A DNA stretch of 8,887 bases from Oscillospiraceae bacterium (GCA_902782805.1 CACZON010000007.1:1-8887); one strand, 5' to 3'; positions 1 to 7,131 are shown, counted from the stretch's first letter. Numbers and translations: made by a program. The notes: generated by a model not told the origin, from the sequence alone.

Positions 1-862
1 CGCGGACTGGCTCCTTTCGCTCAATTATATCGATCTTCTGCACGAGGTCGGCGCCTGCTTCTCCGTCAACAATATGCTGCGCGCAGAGTGTTACCGGCAG
101 CGTATGGAAAAGGGCCTCTCCTTCCTCGAGTTCAACTACATGATCATGCAGTCTTACGATTTCTACTATCTCTTCCAGCACTACGACTGCAACCTCCAGT
201 TCGGCGGCGACGATCAGTGGAGCAATATGCTCGGCGGCACGGAGCTGATCCGCAAAAAGCTCGGCCGGGACGCCCACGCCATGACGATCACGCTCCTGAC
301 CGATTCGCAGGGCAACAAAATGGGCAAAACCGCCGGCAACGCCGTTTGGCTCGATCCCGAGAAGACTTCGCCCTACGATTTCTACCAGTACTGGCGCAAC
401 GTCGGCGACGGCGACGTGATCAAGTGCATCAAGATGCTTACCTTCCTGCCGCTTTCGCAGATCGAAGAGATGGAAAGCTGGAAGGATGAAAAGCTCAACG
501 AGGCCAAGGAGATCCTCGCCTACGAGCTGACCGCGCTCGTTCACGGCAAGGAGGAAGCCGAAAAGGCCCAGGCGGCCGCAAAGGCGATCTTCGGCCGCGG
601 CGGCGACGAAAACATGCCGCAGGCGCAGATCGACCCCGCCGATCTCAGCGACGGCGCGATCGAGCTGAGCCTCCTGCTCGTAAAGGCGGGCCTGACCGCT
701 TCGAAGAGCGAAGCGCGCCGCGCGATCGAGCAGGGCGGCGTTTCGCTCGACGGCGAGAAGATCACCGATTTCAAAGCGACCGTCTCCGAAGCGGCGCTGC
801 GCACCGGCGTAGTGGTGCGCCGCGGCAAAAAAGCCTTCAAAAAGGCGGTCCTCAACGGATAA
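1..862 (+). CDS. tyrS: Tyrosyl-tRNA synthetase, 5'-truncated by the window edge
   Basis: Charges tRNA-Tyr with tyrosine in the cytoplasm (class I aminoacyl-tRNA synthetase). The reading frame is open from base 2, so the true start lies outside the window; 286 codons are visible and the N-terminal Rossmann part with the HIGH-like motif is missing. Seen: the GGDDQWSN segment (family GGSDQWGN, tyrosine/ATP site) at about 203-226; the KMSKS-equivalent loop as KMGKT at 317-331, the form close to the KFGKT of E. coli-type TyrS; then AVWLDPEKTSPYDFYQYW, typical of bacterial TyrRS. The last 65 or so residues form an S4-like RNA-binding domain (about 665-859, with SKSEARRAIEQGGVSLDG and a final VVRRGKK). 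It stops with TAA at 860-862, 18 bases before a strong hairpin terminator. It converges on the minus-strand hydrolase array. An upstream T-box would be usual for such a gene but would lie outside the window. Confidence 0.97.
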   Translation, partial: ADWLLSLNYIDLLHEVGACFSVNNMLRAECYRQRMEKGLSFLEFNYMIMQSYDFYYLFQHYDCNLQFGGDDQWSNMLGGTELIRKKLGRDAHAMTITLLTDSQGNKMGKTAGNAVWLDPEKTSPYDFYQYWRNVGDGDVIKCIKMLTFLPLSQIEEMESWKDEKLNEAKEILAYELTALVHGKEEAEKAQAAAKAIFGRGGDENMPQAQIDPADLSDGAIELSLLLVKAGLTASKSEARRAIEQGGVSLDGEKITDFKATVSEAALRTGVVVRRGKKAFKKAVLNG

Positions 863-880
863 TTTCCGAAGATACAAAAG

Positions 881-920
881 AAGAGCAGGTTTCACAAACG
901 GAAACCTGCTCTTTTTCTTT
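881..920. terminator. Bidirectional rho-independent terminator between tyrS and the esterase array
   Basis: A perfect 13-bp inverted repeat (881-893 with 901-913) closes a 7-base loop. On the plus strand the stem runs into TTTCTTT (914-920), ending tyrS. On the minus strand it is followed by CTTTTG, a weaker T tract, and lies 18 bases past the stop of the esterase at 932. One hairpin therefore probably ends both converging units. Confidence 0.9.
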
Positions 921-931
921 GCGGGATGCGT

Positions 932-2107
932 TTATTTGAAGAGCTTCTGCGCGAAATCGTGGAAGAGGATGCGCAGGACCGCCCAGTCGTGGGGATAGCC
1001 CTCCACCATATTGCGCACGACGTTCGGATACTTCGAGAAGCCGTATTCATCGCAGACCTCGTCGTCTACGAGGAACGCGTCGACGTGGGAATCCATCGAG
1101 CCGATGCCGCGGTAGAAGAGCTTTACGTCCGCGAGGAATTTCTCCTTGTTCTGCATCGCGCGCAGATGGCTGTTGAAATCGAGCGATTTGTCGAGATCTC
1201 TGCCCGGGCCGACGCGGCGCATAAAGCCGGAGAGCAGGCCGATATAAGCGAAGACTTCGGGATGCTCCAGGCCGATCACGCAGGACTGCATCGAGCCCAT
1301 CGAGAAGCCCGCGAGACCGCGGTGCCATTTGTCCGCGATGACGCGGTACTTGCGCTCGATCATCGGGATACAGCTTTCGATGATCGATTTCGCGAGTCCT
1401 TCGCCCGCGCTCATCATCGTTTCGTTTTTCGCGCGCTGCATGCCGTCGTTCATCACGATGATAAACGGTTCGACTTTGCCCTGTGCGATCAGGTTGTCCA
1501 TGATATGGTTGACGCGGCCGTTAAAGATCCAGGAGGTCTCGTTTTCGCCGGCGCCGTGCTGGAGATAGAGCACCGGGTATTTCCCGCCCTTGTAATAATC
1601 CGGCGGGAGATAAATGTAGCAGCGCTGCTCGGATTCAAACGCCTGCGACCAATAGTATTCGATCGCGACCGTTCCGTGGGGAACGTCGTTCATCAGGATA
1701 AACGGCGCGTCCGGATCGGGGATCTCCACGTAATTGATCGCCTTGCCGTGGCTGTAATACTGCGCGCAGTAAGGCGAAACCGCCTCTGCCCCGTCGATCA
1801 AAAAGACGAAGGCCTTCGGTCCCTTGAAGAGCGGGTCGTAGGCGAGCGTCGCGCGCCATACGCCGTCCTCGCCCTTTACCATCGGGAGCGGCGATTCGGG
1901 CTTTATGCCGAAGGAAACCGCAAGGCTCTTTGCGTCGGGCGCGTAGAAGCCGAATTTCACGTCGCCGTTTTCCTGGACCTTCGCGCCGGTATCGAGCGGC
2001 GTCGCGTCAAAGAAGTTTTTGCCGGGAAGCGCCTGCGGCCCCTGCGGCGCGAACGCGCTGATGCGGTCGTCAAACACGCGGTTGCCGATAAAATCAAAAG
2101 TTGCCAT
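932..2107 (-). CDS. CE1/esterase D-type carbohydrate esterase with N-terminal E-set (CBM48-like) domain
   Basis: Predicted serine esterase of 391 residues, likely hydrolysing acetyl or feruloyl esters on carbohydrates. Residues about 40-135 resemble an E-set/CBM48 immunoglobulin-like domain (KFGFYAPDAKSLAV, then DGVWRATL). The catalytic domain starts near the DVPHGTV segment (141-147) that precedes it in related two-domain esterases. Seen: LQHGAGENE (182-190, oxyanion region), nucleophile elbow G-F-S-M-G with Ser269, a likely acid at Asp339 in GIGSMDS, and His373 in GYPHDW, the usual CE1 histidine context. No signal peptide is present (it begins MATFDFIGNR), so unlike many secreted relatives it should be cytoplasmic. 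The start is supported by AAAGGAA at 2118-2124. It is the last gene of the minus-strand array, 36 bases after the serine hydrolase, and ends 18 bases before the shared terminator. Substrate is inferred from family only. Confidence 0.88.
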   Translation of the reverse strand: MATFDFIGNRVFDDRISAFAPQGPQALPGKNFFDATPLDTGAKVQENGDVKFGFYAPDAKSLAVSFGIKPESPLPMVKGEDGVWRATLAYDPLFKGPKAFVFLIDGAEAVSPYCAQYYSHGKAINYVEIPDPDAPFILMNDVPHGTVAIEYYWSQAFESEQRCYIYLPPDYYKGGKYPVLYLQHGAGENETSWIFNGRVNHIMDNLIAQGKVEPFIIVMNDGMQRAKNETMMSAGEGLAKSIIESCIPMIERKYRVIADKWHRGLAGFSMGSMQSCVIGLEHPEVFAYIGLLSGFMRRVGPGRDLDKSLDFNSHLRAMQNKEKFLADVKLFYRGIGSMDSHVDAFLVDDEVCDEYGFSKYPNVVRNMVEGYPHDWAVLRILFHDFAQKLFK

Positions 2108-2143
2108 ACGTTTTTCGTTCCTTTCTTTTTTTATTGGAAGCGC

Positions 2144-3289
2144 TCAGACGAGCGCCGAATAGACGATGTTGCGGATGCGCGGATGGACGTATTCCTCTTT
2201 GTTGGGAGCCGCCTGATGCGCGTAGACGATCGTGATCTTCTCCTTGGGATCCATCAGCACCCAGGAGCCGAAGCCGCCCGTCCAGCCGAATTCGCCGATC
2301 GAGGAATTGCTGCCCGCTTCGGGGCGCATGCGCGTGCGCACCGCGAGCCCGTAGCCGTAGCCGCTGTGGTAGGGATTCTCGAATTCGCGCATTGCCTGCT
2401 CGCCGAGGCGGTTCATCGCCATCAGGCGGATCGTCGAATCGTTGAGAAGCCGGACGCCCCTGTATTCGCCGTTCGTCATCGCAAGCGCGAACTTCGAATA
2501 GTCGTCGATCGTGCCGAACAGTCCGCCGCAGGCCGATTCGTAGGTCGGGAAATAGAAGATCGCCGGGAAATCACCCTGCGTGCGCTTGCCGTCGCGGAAA
2601 TAATAGAGCGGCGAGACGCGGTCCTTCTTTTCCTCCGGGACGTGGAAATAGGTATCGACCATTCCGAGCGGCTCAAAGAAATGCTCCCTGAGGTATTCGC
2701 CGAAAGTCGTCCCCTCGATCATCTCGAGCATCCCGGCCGCGACGTCGAGGCTCTGGCCGTAGTAATAATGCTCGCCCGCCTCAAAGGCGCCCGGGGTCTT
2801 GCCGGCGGCCTTCGCGAACTCGGTGAGGTTGTAGGTGCCGTTTTTCTTGCACTCGTCCATCATGTCCGAGATCACTTCGCTGTTGGGGTTCTTCCAGTGC
2901 CAATCGACCGTAACGCCGCTCGTCATATCGAAGAGATGGCCTACCGTGACCGTCTTTTTTGCCGGAACGATCGAAAGATCGCCGCGCGGCGAATAGGAAA
3001 AGACCTTGTGATCCTTGAATTCGGGGATGAACTGCTCCACCGGATCGGTCAGCAGGAATTTGCCCTTCTCGAAAAGCTGCAGTACGGCCGCGCTCGCGAT
3101 CGGCTTTGTCATCGAAGCGAGCTGGCAGATCGTTTTGTCGGTAAAGGGCGTCTGCTTTTCCGCGTTTGCGTAGCCGACGTAGTTTTCGTAAAGGAGTTCC
3201 TCACCCTGATAGACCCGAAGGCCCGCGCCTGCGATGCCGAGATCCAGTACGTCCGAAAGCAATGCGTCCAGATTTTTTAAGTTTCCCAT
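2144..3289 (-). CDS. Beta-lactamase-fold serine hydrolase (class C / family VIII esterase-like)
   Basis: A 381-residue member of the serine hydrolase family (Pfam beta-lactamase) that includes class C beta-lactamases, D-Ala-D-Ala carboxypeptidases, family VIII esterases and LovD-like acyltransferases. Seen: S-x-x-K motif S59-M-T-K62; Tyr177 in YYYGQSLDV, which fits the Y-x-x-x-x-D-V pattern of EstB-like family VIII esterases better than the Y-x-N of true beta-lactamases; and GWTGGFGSW (335-343) in place of the KTG box. The CGGLFGTIDDYSKFA segment (254-268) is also typical. There is no signal peptide, so periplasm- or cell-wall-type cell-wall chemistry or antibiotic hydrolysis is unlikely and a cytoplasmic esterase is favoured. 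A strong GAGGAGG at 3296-3302 fixes the ATG. It lies 18 bases downstream of the NUDIX/AlkD gene and 36 upstream of the CE1 esterase, so the three are probably cotranscribed. Confidence 0.88.
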   Translation of the reverse strand: MGNLKNLDALLSDVLDLGIAGAGLRVYQGEELLYENYVGYANAEKQTPFTDKTICQLASMTKPIASAAVLQLFEKGKFLLTDPVEQFIPEFKDHKVFSYSPRGDLSIVPAKKTVTVGHLFDMTSGVTVDWHWKNPNSEVISDMMDECKKNGTYNLTEFAKAAGKTPGAFEAGEHYYYGQSLDVAAGMLEMIEGTTFGEYLREHFFEPLGMVDTYFHVPEEKKDRVSPLYYFRDGKRTQGDFPAIFYFPTYESACGGLFGTIDDYSKFALAMTNGEYRGVRLLNDSTIRLMAMNRLGEQAMREFENPYHSGYGYGLAVRTRMRPEAGSNSSIGEFGWTGGFGSWVLMDPKEKITIVYAHQAAPNKEEYVHPRIRNIVYSALV

Positions 3290-3307
3290 ATCGTTCCTCC
3301 TCGTTTT

Positions 3308-4375
3308 TTATCGTTTCAGCGTTCTTAAATAACGCTTTCGTTCTTCCGGGATGCGGCGGCTTTCGATCGCTTTCCGGATCGCCTTGTTCCGAACGTCTGT
3401 CGTCAGCGAACCGTTTTCGAAATAACCGAGAACCGCCGAATACTGTTTCGCGAGCGCCTCGGCGAAATACCAGGCGCACGCCATGTTTACATAATATTCC
3501 TCCGAGCGCACCGCCGCGACCAGCGCGGGGTACTCGGGATCGAAGCGCTCGTCGAGGAAATTTTTCATCAGGGAGATGACCGCGAAGCGCTTTTCATAGA
3601 TACCCGGCGCGTTGAGCATCTCGCGGCAGAAGGCGAGGAACCGCGCCTCGTCTTTCACAAAAGCCTTCGGGTCGAAGGTGTCGCTCGTGGACCAGCTGTC
3701 GATCAGCGGCAGAAAGCGCCGCAGGCCCTCTTCGCATTTTTGCGCGTCGCGCTCCTTCGAGAGCAGGATCGCGTGGAGGTTGTCCTCCTCGAAATAGTAA
3801 TGCGGCAAACAGGAAAGAAACGCCGCCTTCTGCGCTTCGCTCAGCTCCTTTGCGAGCGCGCGAAGCGCCGGGAACCGGATCCCGATCACCCGCTCGGGCA
3901 CAACGGTCGGGATCAGCGGGAGCGTAAAATCGCGGTATTTGGGATCCTTAAGCGCAAAGAGCTTTTCGCGGATTTCGCCGATCTGCGGCGGCAGAAAGCG
4001 ATCCCTGAGCTTTTCGAGGATCTGCTCGTCCGCCGGGCAGAATTCGAAGTTTCCGATCTCTTCCGGCGTGATCCACCTTAGCTCGGCGTGCTCGAGGGGC
4101 TGCGGTTCGCCTTTTTCGATCCGCGCGCGGTAGAGCGAAAGCCGGATCGTCAGGTCCGGGTAGACGTGCTCGACCTCGAAGAAGAGGTCTCCCGCCGCGA
4201 TCTCAACGCCGAGCTCCTCCCTGCATTCCCGCCGCAGCGCTTCTCGCCTCGTCTCCCCTTTTTCCACCTTTCCGCCCACGAATTCCCACAAAAGCGCGCG
4301 CGCTTTGTGCGCCGGGCGGCGGCAGATCAGAAACGTTCCGTCCTTTTCGATCAGGGCGGCGACCACTTCGGTCAT
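3308..4375 (-). CDS. NUDIX hydrolase (MutT-like) fused to AlkD-like DNA alkylation repair domain
   Basis: A 355-residue two-domain protein. Residues 1 to about 128 are a MutT-like NUDIX domain: the box G-x5-E-x7-RE-C-x-EE-x-G-V is complete from G35 to V57, preceded by LLWEFVGGK, and the domain ends with FEFCPADEQIL, typical of 8-oxo-dGTP diphosphatases. Residues about 131-355 are an AlkD-like HEAT-repeat domain, in relatives usually a separate protein of about 230 residues (YRDFTLPLIPTV, VIGIRFPALRALAKEL, FEEDNLHAILLS, YYVNMACAWYFAEALAKQY, NKAIRKAIESRRI). W228-S-T-S-D232 matches the W-x3-D pair of Bacillus AlkD (W109/D113), and W302 may be its third aromatic. Inferred role: removing oxidised nucleotides and excising alkylated purines. 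The reading frame crosses the junction without interruption. AGGAGG at 4384-4389 supports the start. It probably heads a three-gene unit with the two downstream hydrolases. Confidence 0.93.
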   Translation of the reverse strand: MTEVVAALIEKDGTFLICRRPAHKARALLWEFVGGKVEKGETRREALRRECREELGVEIAAGDLFFEVEHVYPDLTIRLSLYRARIEKGEPQPLEHAELRWITPEEIGNFEFCPADEQILEKLRDRFLPPQIGEIREKLFALKDPKYRDFTLPLIPTVVPERVIGIRFPALRALAKELSEAQKAAFLSCLPHYYFEEDNLHAILLSKERDAQKCEEGLRRFLPLIDSWSTSDTFDPKAFVKDEARFLAFCREMLNAPGIYEKRFAVISLMKNFLDERFDPEYPALVAAVRSEEYYVNMACAWYFAEALAKQYSAVLGYFENGSLTTDVRNKAIRKAIESRRIPEERKRYLRTLKR

Positions 4376-4407
4376 CGGCGCCGCCTCCTTCCCTGATTGA
4401 TTTGGAT

Positions 4408-4431
4408 TTTATAAGTTAACATAACACTTAT
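4408..4431 (-). promoter_or_regulatory. AT-rich dyad with possible promoter upstream of the NUDIX/AlkD gene
   Basis: The 65-base spacer is strikingly AT-rich for this region. It contains a TATAAA on the minus strand (4413 to 4408), about 32 bases before the NUDIX start codon, but no convincing -35 box. Two overlapping dyads sit immediately upstream: ATAAGT/ACTTAT (4411-4416 and 4426-4431) and GTTA-ACA-TAAC (4415-4425). This could be a promoter with an operator, but the reading is weak. Confidence 0.35.
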
Positions 4432-4440
4432 GAATCAGAT

Positions 4441-5337
4441 TTACAGCTCCATCTTCACGAGGGATTCATCCGTGCCTTCCTCGAACTTTTTTTCCTGCGT
4501 CCGATGAAAGCCGTGCGCCTCGTAGAAGCGGATCGCATCGGTGTTTTTTTCGATCGCCCAGAGGAACCGGACCGGGAAATGCTCTTTTACGTACTCGAGC
4601 AGCGCCGATCCGATCCCGCTTCTCCAGAAGAAGTAATCCACATAGAGCTGTGCGATCTCCTCGCCCTCGATATGAATGAGCCCCTTCACGATCCCGTCGT
4701 CGTAGACGAGGATCTTTTCGAGAATTTCGGCTTTTCCGTATTGCTTTGCCACGCGCAGCACCTGAAGCTCCCCGAAGGAGTATTCGTCGTCCTGAAAGAT
4801 CGGGCGAAACTTGATCCGCTTTACGAACACGAGGATCTCCGCGATGCGGGAAAGATCCTCCAGCCGGGCTTTTCGGATCACGCCTGTTTCGCCCGCTTTG
4901 CGCGCCGCGGCATCCAGGAAGCAGCGGTATCGTACGGAAACTCCGTCAGGATAGCGAACCTCCTCGCGTTCGGTTGAAAAGCCGCATTTTTGATAGAATC
5001 CGACCGCGTCGGCATCCGTCTGCGCGGAAAGCCGGGCGATTCCCTCGGCTTTCATCGCCTGCCGGATCATATCGCTCCCGATCCCGCGGCCGCGGCGCTG
5101 TTCGGCTACTGCGATCCCGAGGATCTCCGGGAGCTCACCGCTCCTTTTCAGAACGAGCAGCCCCGCCGTTTCGCCCTCTTCCTCGCAGAGATATACCCGA
5201 ACGCAAGGCTCCGAGAGGAACGCTTCCATCTTTTCTTTGTATTTCTTAAAATCCGGCGCGTACATGCACGCGCGGTAAACGAGATATGCCTCCTGCGAAA
5301 GAAGCCGCTCCCGATCGTTGCAGAATGCTGTTTCCAT
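4441..5337 (-). CDS. Tandem GNAT-family N-acetyltransferase
   Basis: A 298-residue protein made of two GNAT (Gcn5-related acetyltransferase) domains that would transfer an acyl group from acetyl-CoA to an amine; the substrate cannot be told. Domain 1 (about 1-140) has the acetyl-CoA motif A as Q80-R-R-G-R-G-I-G87 and a motif B end ADAVGFYQKCGF (109-120). Domain 2 (about 152-298) has W238-R-S-G-I-G243 followed by SALLEYV, and NTDAIRFYEAHGF (265-277). The Trp at 238 replaces the usual Gln/Arg of motif A, so domain 2 may bind acetyl-CoA differently or be partly degenerate. No signal peptide or membrane segment. A modest AGGA, 8 bases before the ATG, supports the start. It lies just 25 bases after a rho-independent terminator that ends the upstream alpha/beta hydrolase gene, and 65 bases before the NUDIX/AlkD gene. 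Confidence 0.9.
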   Translation of the reverse strand: METAFCNDRERLLSQEAYLVYRACMYAPDFKKYKEKMEAFLSEPCVRVYLCEEEGETAGLLVLKRSGELPEILGIAVAEQRRGRGIGSDMIRQAMKAEGIARLSAQTDADAVGFYQKCGFSTEREEVRYPDGVSVRYRCFLDAAARKAGETGVIRKARLEDLSRIAEILVFVKRIKFRPIFQDDEYSFGELQVLRVAKQYGKAEILEKILVYDDGIVKGLIHIEGEEIAQLYVDYFFWRSGIGSALLEYVKEHFPVRFLWAIEKNTDAIRFYEAHGFHRTQEKKFEEGTDESLVKMEL

Positions 5338-5361
5338 TTCTTTTTTCCTGCGGTTTTCCCC

Positions 5362-5392
5362 AAAAAAGGCAGCGGAAACTCCGCCGCCTTTT
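5362..5392 (-). terminator. Rho-independent terminator after the alpha/beta hydrolase gene
   Basis: On the minus strand, AAAAGGCGGCGGA, loop GTT, then TCCGCTGCCTTTT form a 13-bp stem with one G-T wobble (5392-5380 with 5376-5364), continuing into a run of six T (5367-5362). It starts 4 bases after the stop codon of the alpha/beta hydrolase. Only 24 bases separate it from the GNAT start, so it either ends the esterase operon or acts as a partial terminator reducing expression of the genes beyond. Confidence 0.88.
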
Positions 5393-5396
5393 CGCG

Positions 5397-6254
5397 TTAC
5401 AATTCGTTTTCTTCTTTGAGCGGGGCGTAGAAATAGCCCGTGGAAACGAGGTTCTCGTAGAAGCGGACGGCTTCGTCCGCAACTTCCTCGACGATGCCCA
5501 TCTCGTGGCCGACGCCGCTGTAGATGACGAGCTTGCAGTTTTTGAGCGCCTTCGCCGTGCGCAGCATCAGATCCGGGCGCGAGATCGTATCGAGCATTCC
5601 GCCGATCACGAGCGTCGGCGTTTCGATCGTGGAGAGCGCCTTGACGACGTTTTCCTCGGTGCCGTACGCGCGCAGCGGGCGGCCGTAGTCGATCGCGCGG
5701 GTCTCGGGCGAATTGTAGACTTCCTCGTAATCCGGCGCTTCGCGCAGCGCTCTGCGGAATTCGTCCTCCTGCGCGCGGCGGCGCAGGATGCGCGCGTCGT
5801 CCGTTTCCGCGCGGAAGCAGGGCTTCGGCGGCGCGATGCCCATCATGCTCATCGTGCGGTACGAAAGCCGGCTTTCATCGATATTGTGCGGCCCGGGAAC
5901 GACGGCGAAAAAGCAGATCACCCGCTCGGGGTAATTGAGCACGACGTGCCAGCCCGCGCCGGCGCCGTGGGAAGCGCCGGAGTAGACGAAGCGGTCGATG
6001 CCCATATAATCGGCAAAGGCGATCACGTCTTTGGCAAACACATCGTACCAATGGTCGCCGTAATCCTCCGTGACGTGGGTCGAGCGGCCGAAGCCGCGGT
6101 TCGTCAGCAGAAAGACGTGGAAGCCGCGCTTTGCGAGCTCGCGCTCGAGGGTGAAGGCGCCGTGGTCGCACTGCGTGCAGATCAGGCAGCGGTCGCCCTC
6201 GCCGAGTTCTTCGTAGTAGATTTCAACGTTGTCGTCGGTTCTGAAAGAAGGCAT
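5397..6254 (-). CDS. Alpha/beta hydrolase, putative cytoplasmic esterase
   Basis: A 285-residue classical alpha/beta hydrolase (abhydrolase_1-like). The catalytic triad can be read: nucleophile elbow G93-A-S95-H-G97, acid Asp222 in GGMLDTISRP, and His250 in YSGVGHEM. The strand-turn LLTNRGFGRST (49-59) corresponds to the D-x-R-G-x-G-x-S segment of the family, with N in place of D. A cap segment of about 75 residues (130-205) is inserted after the central strand. No signal peptide, so cytoplasmic. Substrate unknown; family members cleave esters, lactones, haloalkanes or epoxides, and the esterase neighbours favour an ester. AAGGAG at 6261-6266 fixes the start, and the gene follows the preceding esterase by 12 bases. 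It is the last gene before the terminator at 5362-5392, so it closes a three-gene esterase operon. Confidence 0.9.
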   Translation of the reverse strand: MPSFRTDDNVEIYYEELGEGDRCLICTQCDHGAFTLERELAKRGFHVFLLTNRGFGRSTHVTEDYGDHWYDVFAKDVIAFADYMGIDRFVYSGASHGAGAGWHVVLNYPERVICFFAVVPGPHNIDESRLSYRTMSMMGIAPPKPCFRAETDDARILRRRAQEDEFRRALREAPDYEEVYNSPETRAIDYGRPLRAYGTEENVVKALSTIETPTLVIGGMLDTISRPDLMLRTAKALKNCKLVIYSGVGHEMGIVEEVADEAVRFYENLVSTGYFYAPLKEENEL

Positions 6255-6266
6255 TCGGTTCTCCTT

Positions 6267-7115
6267 TCATTCGGCGCCGATTTCCCGGCGGCATTTGCGG
6301 ATATACTGAAAGACCTCGGGCAGATAGAGGTTCCAGCTCTTCCAGTCGTGTATACCGGGCGCCTCGATCCAGTCGAGCTCTACGCCGAGCTCCTTTGCGT
6401 AGGCGCGGTATTCCACGTTGCCGTTGTAGGTATGGTCCTCGGTGCCCTGGCAATGCAGGAATTTCGGCAGCGTTCTGCCCTCTTCCACCGCTTTTTTGAG
6501 CAGATGGAAGCAGTCCTCGTTCGTCCCGAGGATCGCGGAGGGGTTGTCGTCGCAGCCGTAGATATCGTTAAATACGCTGGGCTTTCCGTCGCGCGGGGCG
6601 CCGCCGGGGACGCGGTCCCATCTGCCTTCGGCGTAGCGGCGCGCCACCTCCACCGCGGAAGCGAGCGGAACTGCGCACAGATAGCGCTCGGGCTGCAGAA
6701 GCGCGAGCTTGACCGTGCCGGAGCCGCCCATCGACATCCCGGCGATGAAGTTGTCCTCGCGCTTTCTCGAGAACGGGAAGCGCGAATAGATGTATTCGGG
6801 AAGTTCGTTTAAGTAGTAATCCAGCCAGTTCGGGCCGTAGGCCATGTTCGCGTAGCTCGATTGCTGCGCGTCCGGCATCACGACGGCGTAGCCGTATTCC
6901 TCGGCGAAAAGCTGCACCTTCGTGCAGTTGTGCCAGTCGGTGTAGTTGTCGGAACCGCCGTGCAGGAGCCAGAGCACGGGCAGCAGGCCTTTTTTGCCGT
7001 ATTCGGCTTCGTAGTCGGGCGATTCGGAGCGTTCGATCGCGCTTGGGATGATGATTCGCGCGGCGGTCGCAAGACCGATCGTTTTCGAATAGAAATGAAT
7101 CGTTATTACTGCCAT
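6267..7115 (-). CDS. Esterase D-family serine esterase (second of a tandem pair)
   Basis: A 282-residue esterase of the esterase D/CE1 type (related to tributyrin esterases, acetylxylan esterases and S-formylglutathione hydrolase). Seen: LPVLWLLHGGSDNYTDW (45-61, oxyanion region), nucleophile G126-M-S128-M-G130, likely acid Asp227 in QGTEDHTY, and His256 in PGIHDWKSW. It clearly resembles the adjacent upstream gene in the core (PVLWL-HG, KRE-NF-AG-SMGG, PERY), so the two probably arose by duplication. The frame stays open 23 codons further upstream to 7184, but those residues overlap the preceding gene and lack family resemblance; ATG 7115 has an AAGGAGG at 7125-7131 with 9-base spacing and gives the expected MAVITIHFYS start. 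No signal peptide. The gene lies 14 bases after its paralogue and 12 before the alpha/beta hydrolase. Confidence 0.93.
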   Translation of the reverse strand: MAVITIHFYSKTIGLATAARIIIPSAIERSESPDYEAEYGKKGLLPVLWLLHGGSDNYTDWHNCTKVQLFAEEYGYAVVMPDAQQSSYANMAYGPNWLDYYLNELPEYIYSRFPFSRKREDNFIAGMSMGGSGTVKLALLQPERYLCAVPLASAVEVARRYAEGRWDRVPGGAPRDGKPSVFNDIYGCDDNPSAILGTNEDCFHLLKKAVEEGRTLPKFLHCQGTEDHTYNGNVEYRAYAKELGVELDWIEAPGIHDWKSWNLYLPEVFQYIRKCRREIGAE

Positions 7116-7124
7116 GAATCGATC

Positions 7125-7131
7125 CCTCCTT
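7125..7131 (-). promoter_or_regulatory. Ribosome binding site overlapping the upstream stop codon
   Basis: AAGGAGG, read on the minus strand, overlaps the TAA of the preceding esterase (7130-7132), giving TAAGGAGG. With 9 bases to ATG 7115 it decides the start of the second esterase and suggests translational coupling of the paralogous pair. Confidence 0.8.

Noticed and set aside
88..489. Open frame of 133 codons in another frame of tyrS
   Set aside because: It lies wholly inside the well-conserved tyrS frame and its Arg-rich translation is a frame shadow.
926..3280. A 784-codon open frame on the plus strand, spanning the antisense of the CE1 esterase and the serine hydrolase
   Set aside because: It crosses two well-supported opposite-strand genes and their spacer, shows no recognisable motif, and is rich in Arg/Ala/Val/His as expected of antisense reading in GC-rich DNA where TTA, CTA and TCA codons are rare on the sense strand.
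5286..6812. A 508-codon plus-strand open frame opposite the alpha/beta hydrolase and the second esterase
   Set aside because: Same antisense effect; the opposite strand has complete catalytic triads and good ribosome binding sites, and this frame has neither.
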